5,305 bases of DNA. It comes from Burkholderiales bacterium (lineage in GTDB: Bacteria > Pseudomonadota > Gammaproteobacteria > Burkholderiales > UBA11063). The translations under genes were made by a program, and so were the position numbers. The notes below the pieces were generated by a model. The model saw only the letters and a list, made by a program, of their open reading frames with translations. It had not been told where the DNA came from and did not search any database. Below are positions 1 to 4,895 of the stretch, piece by piece. The stretch is taken from assembly GCA_020697025.1 (NCBI GenBank), contig JAJFBO010000094.1, forward strand, positions 1-5,305, read 5' to 3'. How positions within the stretch are numbered: the stretch's first letter is position 1; each line of letters begins with the position of its first letter.

Positions 1-154
1 TAATTTGAATATGCATGTTATTGCTGCTGCTTGGAACCGGAGTTGGTGTATAAGATGGTGGAGGTGACGGAGGCTGTGTGCTGCTTGTGCCACTTCCGCA
101 TGCTGTCAGGCTTAAACCTATGATTGCTAGTGTTGCCATTAATTTAGTATTCAA
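1..154 (-). CDS. Predicted outer-membrane lipoprotein, N-terminal part only (runs off left edge)
   Basis: Reading leftwards from a TTG at 154-152 gives 51 residues with no stop before the window edge. The N-terminus is a short lipoprotein signal peptide (MNTKLMATLAIIGLSLTAC) with a lipobox LTAC whose cysteine is residue 19. This would be lipidated by Lgt and cleaved by signal peptidase II. Gly follows the Cys (no Asp at +2), which in the enterobacterial rule favours release to the outer membrane by the Lol system. After the Cys comes a Ser/Thr/Pro-rich linker (about residues 21-44), typical of a flexible tether before a folded domain that lies outside the window. The TTG start was chosen because GGAG lies 6 nt upstream and it supplies the Lys needed in the n-region; the next in-frame ATG (residue 6) would leave a signal of only 13 residues with no charge. 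The mature function cannot be told from this fragment. It lies just downstream of lolD but has its own promoter. Confidence 0.8.
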   Translation of the reverse strand, partial: MNTKLMATLAIIGLSLTACGSGTSSTQPPSPPPSYTPTPVPSSSNNMHIQI

Positions 155-160
155 TTTTAT

Positions 161-164
161 CTCC
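161..164 (-). promoter_or_regulatory. Ribosome binding site deciding the TTG start of the lipoprotein
   Basis: On the minus strand GGAG is followed by a 6-nt spacer (ATAAAA) and then TTG at 154-152. It is among the clearest Shine-Dalgarno matches in the window and is the main reason for preferring TTG over the internal ATG at 139-137. Confidence 0.65.
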
Positions 165-208
165 GAATAAATATTACTGCATTAAATATATAAGCTGCAA
201 ATAACTAC

Positions 209-217
209 ATTATAGCA
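209..217 (-). promoter_or_regulatory. Extended -10 promoter for the lipoprotein gene
   Basis: The minus strand reads TATGCTATAAT, an exact match to the sigma-70 extended -10 form (TRTGn followed by TATAAT). No good -35 hexamer lies 16-18 bp upstream, as is often the case for extended -10 promoters. The start point would be near 202, leaving a leader of roughly 48 nt before the TTG at 154. It suggests the lipoprotein is transcribed separately from the lolD operon. Confidence 0.55.
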
Positions 218-285
218 TAGTCTAATTTTGCTTTATTGCAAATTATTAGTTTAAGAAATCATTGTAGGGCTGCATATTAAAGAAG

Positions 286-311
286 ATTTTGCTAATATAT
301 TTTGCTAATAT
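286..311. repeat. 13-bp perfect tandem duplication at the lolD stop codon
   Basis: ATTTTGCTAATAT occurs twice in direct succession, at 286-298 and 299-311. The right copy contains the last Tyr codon and the TAG stop of lolD on the minus strand. The left copy repeats the same Tyr-stop sequence just after it. This looks like a recent small duplication, probably by replication slippage. No hairpin-plus-T terminator is visible here or elsewhere between lolD and the lipoprotein. Confidence 0.85.
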
Positions 312-997
312 AAATTAAGCAGCCCATCTTTCAGGCGATAGCTGGATTTTGTTAAAGCAGCAATAGCTGGATCATGAGTAACAATAATCAAGCTGGTTTT
401 TAATTCTTTTTGCAAAGAAAAAAATATTTCAAGGACCTGGCTACCAGTATGATTATCCAAATTACCAGTTGGCTCATCTGCAAAAACTAGTTTTGGATTA
501 TTTATAACTGCTCTGGCAATAGCAACTCGCTGACGTTCACCGCCTGAGAGCTGTGATGGATAGTGTGAGAATCGTTTATCTAATCCCAAACGATTTAATA
601 AATGCATAGCAAATTCTTTGTTATCTGCGTTTACATTTCCATGAATTAATATAGGCATTAATACATTTTCATAAGCAGTAAATTCAGGTAATAAATGATG
701 AAATTGATATATGAAACCTAATTTTTGGTTACGAATATTACACACTTGATTATCTTTTAATCCATTTAGGACATGGCCATCTATAATGATAGAACCTGAA
801 GTCGCGTTATCTAATCCTGCTAAAATATGTAACAATGTACTCTTGCCACTGCCAGAACTACCTACAATACTAATTGTTTCACCTGATGCAACCTCAAGAT
901 TTATACCACATAAGATTGGTAGTTTAGTACTAGCGGATATATAAGATTTATGTAAGTTATTACAAATTAGCACTAAACTATCTATATCTTTATTCAT
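305..997 (-). CDS. lolD: LolD, ATPase of the lipoprotein-releasing ABC transporter
   Basis: LolD is the cytoplasmic ATPase that drives the LolC/E membrane subunits to extract outer-membrane lipoproteins from the inner membrane and hand them to LolA. The protein is 230 residues, normal for LolD. All ABC ATPase motifs are present: Walker A GSSGSGKST (46-54), Q-loop Gln98 in the stretch YQFHHLLPEFTAYENV typical of LolD, signature LSGGERQRVA (150-159), Walker B LVFADEP with catalytic Glu175, D-loop GNLD (178-181) and switch His208 in VTHDP. The start is the ATG at 997-995. The frame stays open upstream to 1060, but that would run back into lolC, and MNKDIDSLV fits family length. GAGG lies 9 nt before this ATG. 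The start overlaps the end of lolC by 8 bp, so the two are translationally coupled. MacB- or FtsE-type ATPases share the fold, but length and the adjacent permease favour LolD. Confidence 0.95.
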   Translation of the reverse strand: MNKDIDSLVLICNNLHKSYISASTKLPILCGINLEVASGETISIVGSSGSGKSTLLHILAGLDNATSGSIIIDGHVLNGLKDNQVCNIRNQKLGFIYQFHHLLPEFTAYENVLMPILIHGNVNADNKEFAMHLLNRLGLDKRFSHYPSQLSGGERQRVAIARAVINNPKLVFADEPTGNLDNHTGSQVLEIFFSLQKELKTSLIIVTHDPAIAALTKSSYRLKDGLLNLY

Positions 998-2240
998 AAC
1001 GCAGAGCCTCAACTGGATCAGTCTTGGCAGCATTGCGGCTAGGGTAGATTGTAGCAACAATACTTAACAAAATTGAAACAATAAAAATACTAATTACATC
1101 ACTTGGAATAATTTGTGAAGGCAAATAGTCAATTAAATATACATCACCGCTAATTAATTTTGTTCCTGTTACCATTTCAAAAAAATGTACAATTTTACCA
1201 ATATTAGCGGCAAGCAGTAAACCAAGAACAGTACCGCTTACAGTACCAATAATACCGGAAACGCCACCTTGTAATATAAAAATCCGGGTAATATTTTGCT
1301 TACTGGCACCCATAGTCCTTAAAATAGCGATATCAGCCCTTTTATCATTAACTGTCATAACCAGGGTAGATACTAAATTAAATGCAGCAACAGCCACAAT
1401 TAAGGTTAAAATTACAAACATCATTTTCTTTTCGAGTTCAACTGCTGAGAAATAATTAGCATGTTGATCCACCCAGTCTGAAGCTAATATATTATCTGGC
1501 ATTATTTTACCTAGTTGGTGCTTGATTTCTCGGGTATTCATTACATCATCTACCGTTAAACGGATGCCACTAACCGCATGATTCATTTTAAGTAATACCT
1601 GTGCATCAGCTAAATTAATTAGTACTAAACCACTGTCATATTCAAACATATGCATATTAAAAATACCAGTAACATTAAATTGTTTAAGCCTGGGTATCAT
1701 TCCTGCAGGGGTAGTTTGTCCATCAGGAGTTATTATAGTTATTTTGTCTCCAACTTGCACACCTAATTGCCTGGCTAGTTCCTTACCAATAATAACATTA
1801 AATTTACCAGAAATTAAAGAATTACTTTCACCAGATATAATATGAGCGCCGATATTATCCACAGTTTTTTCTAAATCCGGTTTTACGCCACGGATTAACA
1901 CTCCGCTAACATTACCATCATAAGATACCAGGCCTTGGCCATCAACATATGGAGCAAAGTTCAAAATATGCTTATTGGTTTTAGCTTTTTTGGCAATATC
2001 CTCCCAATTATTCAATTGGCCTGAGGCATCAATTAACTGCATATGAGCAGTAACACCGATGATTTTGTTCCTGATTTCCTTCTGGAATCCATTCATTACA
2101 GATAAAACCGTGATCAATGCAGCAACACCTAGCGCTATACCAATGATTGAAACAAACGAAATAAAAGATACAAAACCACTTTTTTGCTTGGATCTAAGAT
2201 AACGCAAACCAACAGTTAATTCAAATTTGGAAAAAAACAT
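990..2240 (-). CDS. lolC: Lipoprotein-releasing ABC transporter permease, LolC/E family
   Basis: This is the inner-membrane subunit that binds lipoproteins and passes them to periplasmic LolA, powered by LolD. The 416 residues show the family plan: one N-terminal membrane helix (about 24-48, containing SFISFVSIIGIALGVAAL), a large periplasmic domain (about 50-270), then three helices (about 272-297, 318-348, 380-400). The cytoplasmic coupling-helix motif LRTMGAS is at 308-313 and the FtsX-type end YPSRNAAKTDPVEALRYE closes the protein. Residues 177-190 (TPAGMIPRLKQFNV) resemble the LolA-binding Hook of LolC, so I call it LolC-like rather than LolE-like. The ATG at 2240-2238 is preferred because homologues have only a few residues before the GxRYLR motif. 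A GTG at 2255-2253, five codons upstream, overlaps the preceding stop as GTGA and is a real alternative. Neither has a clear Shine-Dalgarno, consistent with coupling to the gene upstream. Only one permease is present here, so it may work as a homodimer with LolD. Confidence 0.94.
   Translation of the reverse strand: MFFSKFELTVGLRYLRSKQKSGFVSFISFVSIIGIALGVAALITVLSVMNGFQKEIRNKIIGVTAHMQLIDASGQLNNWEDIAKKAKTNKHILNFAPYVDGQGLVSYDGNVSGVLIRGVKPDLEKTVDNIGAHIISGESNSLISGKFNVIIGKELARQLGVQVGDKITIITPDGQTTPAGMIPRLKQFNVTGIFNMHMFEYDSGLVLINLADAQVLLKMNHAVSGIRLTVDDVMNTREIKHQLGKIMPDNILASDWVDQHANYFSAVELEKKMMFVILTLIVAVAAFNLVSTLVMTVNDKRADIAILRTMGASKQNITRIFILQGGVSGIIGTVSGTVLGLLLAANIGKIVHFFEMVTGTKLISGDVYLIDYLPSQIIPSDVISIFIVSILLSIVATIYPSRNAAKTDPVEALRYE
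1007..1010 (-). promoter_or_regulatory. Ribosome binding site of lolD inside lolC
   Basis: GAGG on the minus strand, within the last codons of lolC, lies 9 nt before the ATG at 997-995. It supports this start rather than the longer upstream reading frame. Confidence 0.5.
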
Positions 2241-2251
2241 AAATTTTAATT

Positions 2252-2464
2252 TCACTTATTATAAGGGTTATGTAAGTTTTGTACAAGTTCCTGCAGGTAT
2301 TGTTTTAATTGTTCTGGATCTATATCCATCAAAATACCGTCTTCAAATAAATCTTGCGCTATTTGCTCAAACTCTAAAATGTTTTGCTGCATTACCTTTA
2401 TTTTTTCAGTACATGCAATTTTTTTACCCTTGGTATTTTTCCAAACCGGGTATTTGTTTATCAT
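2252..2464 (-). CDS. Small conserved-looking protein of unknown function (70 aa)
   Basis: This 70-residue protein has no signal peptide or membrane segment and is probably cytoplasmic. It starts PVWKNTKGKKIACTEKIKVM, then has a mainly helical, amphipathic stretch rich in Gln/Leu/Glu (about 20-63, including QDLFEDGILMD) and ends LHNPYNK. A single Cys is at residue 18. I judge it real because its ATG overlaps the stop of the NlpC/P60 gene as ATGA, its stop TGA overlaps a possible GTG start of lolC, and its composition is protein-like rather than an antisense shadow. The pattern of W-x-N-x-x-G-K followed by CTEKIKV and later E-D-x-x-L-M and NPY matches my recollection of small uncharacterised proteins in betaproteobacteria, but I cannot name a family. 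No function is proposed beyond its place between a cell-wall peptidase and LolCD. Confidence 0.8.
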   Translation of the reverse strand: MINKYPVWKNTKGKKIACTEKIKVMQQNILEFEQIAQDLFEDGILMDIDPEQLKQYLQELVQNLHNPYNK

Positions 2465-3210
2465 CTTATTTTCTTTTTGCCTTTTGATCTGGTTTTGTGT
2501 GCAGGTTTTTTAGTTACTTTATTTTTTTTTGCAGTTTTAATTATCTTGGCATTATGCACCTTAGTATGATGCTTAGATTTTTTGCGGCTGTTTTTATGCC
2601 CGCTATGTCTTCTATAATTGCCTCCAGGCAAAGCTTCATCATGATCATCATGGTAGTCTTCAAGGCTGGTTTTGCCGCTGTCATCTTCATTTTCTTGAAC
2701 AATTCGTTTTGCACCATTAAAATGTTTGCGAAAAAAACCATTTAAAGCTGATATTTGAATATCCTGTCCGGTTCTAGGCGCAACAATCATTTTATCATTT
2801 CCTAGATACATACCTACATGGGTGTTTGCGCCGCGTCTTGTATTAAAAAATAATAAATCACCTGGTTCTAAATCGTCTATTTTAACCCGCTTGCCAACTT
2901 TTGCCATTTCAGAGGCAGTTCGAGGCAGATTAATACCTAGGGATGTTTTATATAAATAACGGATAAACCCGCTACAATCCATACCTGTTTCTGGAGTATT
3001 GCCTCCCCAGCGATAGGGAATACCAATCAGGCTGATTGATTGAAGCAGCATACTGCCTATTGCATCGCTTGCTTTAGCAGGCACAACAATTTTTGAGTCT
3101 TCATTATTGTCTCCAGTATCATCGTCATCACTAGTATCTGCATATGCAATTTGCTGGAACAAACAAAGCAATCCCAAAAAGACAAATAGCCCGAACTTCT
3201 TAAATTTCAT
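2461..3210 (-). CDS. Exported NlpC/P60 (C40) cell-wall peptidase with acidic/basic tail
   Basis: NlpC/P60 enzymes are cysteine peptidases that cut peptidoglycan stem peptides, usually between D-gamma-Glu and meso-diaminopimelate. The 249-residue protein starts with a signal peptide (MKFKKFG then a hydrophobic core, probable cleavage after AYA, residues 22-24), so it acts in the periplasm. An Asp-rich stretch (28-39) precedes the catalytic domain (about 50-170): GIPYRWGGNTPETGMDCSGF with nucleophile Cys79, LPRTASEMA, LEPGDLLFF, and THVGMYLG with His131. The third catalytic position, normally His in the -IHAPRTG- motif, is Val143 (MIVAPRTG). A long tail follows: acidic at 173-191, then Lys/Arg/His-rich to the end. 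A mono-A run in the tail could slip. The ATG at 3210-3208 is used; TTG at 3216-3214, two codons upstream, is better spaced from an AGAG (6 nt) and is possible. It is the first gene of the operon leading into lolCD. There is no lipobox. Confidence 0.9.
   Translation of the reverse strand: MKFKKFGLFVFLGLLCLFQQIAYADTSDDDDTGDNNEDSKIVVPAKASDAIGSMLLQSISLIGIPYRWGGNTPETGMDCSGFIRYLYKTSLGINLPRTASEMAKVGKRVKIDDLEPGDLLFFNTRRGANTHVGMYLGNDKMIVAPRTGQDIQISALNGFFRKHFNGAKRIVQENEDDSGKTSLEDYHDDHDEALPGGNYRRHSGHKNSRKKSKHHTKVHNAKIIKTAKKNKVTKKPAHKTRSKGKKKIR
2522..2530 (-). repeat. A9 homopolymer in the basic tail of the NlpC/P60 gene
   Basis: Nine consecutive A on the coding (minus) strand encode the part of the tail around Lys228-Lys229. 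Tracts of this length are known sites of RNA polymerase slippage and of frameshift mutation. Gaining one A gives TAA at once, and losing one A gives TAA two codons later, so either slip removes about the last 20 residues. Confidence 0.8.
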
Positions 3211-3243
3211 ATGCAAGTAATTCTCTTGTAACTAATTAATATA

Positions 3244-3275
3244 TGGTTAAGCAAATATAAATTTCTTGGTTAAGC
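3244..3275. repeat. Direct repeat TGGTTAAGC upstream of the NlpC/P60 gene
   Basis: TGGTTAAGC occurs at 3244-3252 and again at 3267-3275 in the same orientation. The start-to-start distance is 23 bp, about two helical turns. It lies 34-65 bp before the ATG of the leftward operon, where an operator would be expected. No regulator is encoded in the window, so its function is open. Confidence 0.5.
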
Positions 3276-3448
3276 CATGTATTTTCTCATATTTAGAATA
3301 TAATTATCAAAATAGTTATAAAATAGCTGTGTTATATTATAGGGGCTCTTGGCATTAAATAATTTTTTGGTATCTGTTCTATTGTATTTACTTTATACTT
3401 GAGACAGCTTTGGATATATATAACTTTTACATTTATAAGCTTAATTTG

Positions 3449-3457
3449 TGCTATAAT
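3449..3457 (+). promoter_or_regulatory. Extended -10 promoter for yciB-rsmA
   Basis: The plus strand reads TGTGCTATAAT, an exact TRTGn plus TATAAT extended -10. A TTTACA at 3426-3431 is 20 bp upstream, too far for a standard -35. Transcription would start near 3464, giving a leader of about 32 nt to the ATG at 3496. Confidence 0.6.
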
Positions 3458-3495
3458 TTAAGGTTAATTATTTTTATTAAAGTGTAAAATATTCT

Positions 3496-4044
3496 ATGCA
3501 AAATAATCTTTTATTTGAAATGCTGCCTCTTGTGGCATTTTTTATTGTTTATTACATTACTAAGAACTTATATACAGCAACAGCTGTTTGTATTGTTGCG
3601 AGCTGGATCCAATTGATCTTATGCAAGATTAAGTACAAACATATTAGTAAAAATACCTGGATTAGTACAGTGCTAATTACAATATTTGGGGGGCTGACTA
3701 TAGGTTTTCATAATAAAACATTTGTTATGTTAAAACCAACAGTATTGTTGTGGATTATTGGAGTATCTTTGATTATAGGCCAGTTTATGGGGAAAAATGG
3801 CATAAAACTAATGCTACATAAAGAAATAAACCTGCCGGATAAAATCTGGAATAAATTTAATTTTGCCTGGGGATTATTTTTTATAACTATGGGATTTATT
3901 AATCTCTTTGTTGCTTTTAATTTTTCTGAATATGTTTGGGTAAAATACAAAGTATTTGGTAGTATGGGACTGACTCTTGTATTTATGATAATTACTGTAT
4001 TGTTGGCATTTATTTTGCAAAAACGTTATAATAAGCAACTATGA
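3496..4044 (+). CDS. yciB: Inner-membrane septation protein A family (YciB)
   Basis: YciB (also called IspA, intracellular septation protein A) is a small inner-membrane protein linked in enterobacteria to cell division and envelope synthesis; its exact biochemical role is unsettled. The 182 residues match the family's usual length of about 180. Hydrophobic segments lie at about 8-21, 26-43, 56-70, 82-97, 122-141 and 153-174. Family signatures are visible: MLPLVAFFIVYY near the start, FGGLTIGFHNKTF (64-76), LPDKIWNKFNFAW (113-125), and WVKYKVFG (148-155). The ATG at 3496 begins directly at the family N-terminus. The Shine-Dalgarno is weak (AAAGTG, 11 nt away). Its TGA overlaps the ATG of rsmA as ATGA, so the two are co-translated. 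In many beta- and gammaproteobacteria yciB neighbours are different genes, so this partner is somewhat unusual. Confidence 0.95.
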   Translation: MQNNLLFEMLPLVAFFIVYYITKNLYTATAVCIVASWIQLILCKIKYKHISKNTWISTVLITIFGGLTIGFHNKTFVMLKPTVLLWIIGVSLIIGQFMGKNGIKLMLHKEINLPDKIWNKFNFAWGLFFITMGFINLFVAFNFSEYVWVKYKVFGSMGLTLVFMIITVLLAFILQKRYNKQL

Positions 4045-4817
4045 CTAAAACTCATATTGCTAAAAAGAGGTTTGGGCAAAATTTTTTGCATGATGAATAT
4101 ATCATTAATGAAATCATAAAAATTATAAGCCCCAAACCAACTGACTTAATCGTTGAAATTGGCCCTGGTCTCGGGGCATTGACCATGCCCTTGATAGCCA
4201 AAGTTGGTAAATTAGAGGTTATTGAGATTGACTGGGACATTATTTCTTTCTTACAAAAGAACTTTACAAACGGGCAAATAAATATCCATAGTGCAGATGC
4301 GCTAAAGTTCGATTATAGCTTTAATCAAAGACAAATCCGTGTTGTGGGTAATTTGCCCTATAATATTTCCACTCCTTTACTTTTTCATTTAGCTGTTTTT
4401 AAAAATATCCAGGATATGCATTTTATGCTGCAAAAAGAAGTGGTAGAGCGTATTTGTGCTAGGCCTAATAGCAAAGACTATGGACGCTTATCAGTTATGC
4501 TGCAATATAAATTTATATGTGACAAAATGCTGGATGTAGCTGCAGCATCTTTTAAACCACAACCTAAAGTAGAATCTGCGATAGTTAGGCTAAAACCTTT
4601 AAGCATAGATGCTAGGCATATAGTTGATGAAAAATTATTAAATACGGTAGTTACGCATGCATTTGGTCAAAGGCGAAAAACTATTGGTAATAGCCTAAAG
4701 AATATAATTAATCCAGAAACATTTATTAAACTAGGTATCAATACCAATTTAAGGGCTGAAAATTTGAGTGTTGCTCAATATGTCCTTTTAGCAAACTCGC
4801 ATACTATAACTTGTTAA
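4041..4817 (+). CDS. rsmA: 16S rRNA (adenine(1518)-N6/adenine(1519)-N6)-dimethyltransferase RsmA/KsgA
   Basis: RsmA dimethylates two adjacent adenines in the loop of helix 45 of 16S rRNA, using S-adenosylmethionine, late in 30S subunit assembly. The 258 residues are normal length. The Rossmann-type methyltransferase core shows KKRFGQNFLHD (8-18), SAM-binding motif I VEIGPGLGALTMPL (38-51), acidic VIEID (60-64, Glu62 expected to hold the ribose), SADALKFD (84-91), and the catalytic motif NLPY (104-107) in VVGNLPYNISTPLL. The second half has MLQKEVVERI, SFKPQPKVESAIVRL (170-184), and the C-terminal helical domain with AFGQRRKTIGNSLK and ENLSVAQYVLLAN. No key residue is missing. Its ATG overlaps the yciB stop by 4 bp and has no good Shine-Dalgarno, so translation probably depends on coupling. 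Transcription is likely from the promoter before yciB. Confidence 0.97.
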   Translation: MTKTHIAKKRFGQNFLHDEYIINEIIKIISPKPTDLIVEIGPGLGALTMPLIAKVGKLEVIEIDWDIISFLQKNFTNGQINIHSADALKFDYSFNQRQIRVVGNLPYNISTPLLFHLAVFKNIQDMHFMLQKEVVERICARPNSKDYGRLSVMLQYKFICDKMLDVAAASFKPQPKVESAIVRLKPLSIDARHIVDEKLLNTVVTHAFGQRRKTIGNSLKNIINPETFIKLGINTNLRAENLSVAQYVLLANSHTITC

Positions 4818-4895
4818 ATAGAAACCTGAAATGCTGATATTTTTCGTATACCGGAAAACCAACAAACTTTTATAAAATAAACAGAAAGCTAAAAG

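Larger units (their letters stand above)
3211..3495. other. Divergent intergenic region between the NlpC/P60-lolCD operon and yciB
   Basis: About 285 bp, very AT-rich, with no convincing reading frame, tRNA or structured RNA. It holds a 9-bp direct repeat near the peptidase gene and an extended -10 element for yciB. For the leftward operon the best -10 match is TATAAT on the minus strand at 3341-3336. It has no recognisable -35 and would give a leader of about 120 nt, so I do not call it as a promoter. Other AT-rich hexamers are uninformative at this base composition. Confidence 0.7.

Noticed and set aside
223..243. Hairpin TTTGC/GCAAA between lolD and the lipoprotein as a terminator
   Set aside because: A five-pair stem with no following T-tract on the minus strand; expected by chance at this base composition.
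998..1060. Longer N-terminus for LolD (21 extra residues)
   Set aside because: It would overlap lolC by 71 bp, exceeds the usual LolD length and ignores the GAGG-preceded ATG at 997-995.
2227..2745. Several plus-strand open frames opposite the peptidase and small gene (for example 2384-2569 and 2497-2745)
   Set aside because: They are Phe/Leu-rich readings of the antisense of A-rich coding DNA, overlap better-supported genes and have no ribosome binding site or family resemblance.
3336..3341. TATAAT on the minus strand as the promoter of the peptidase operon
   Set aside because: A perfect hexamer but with no -35 or TGn extension, and such hexamers are common by chance in this AT-rich gap.
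3708..3950. Minus-strand open frame opposite yciB
   Set aside because: Antisense shadow of a recognised gene, with no support of its own.
4841..4858. Weak inverted repeat TTTTC...GAAAA after rsmA as a terminator
   Set aside because: Only five A/T-rich pairs around an 8-nt loop, and no T-run follows.
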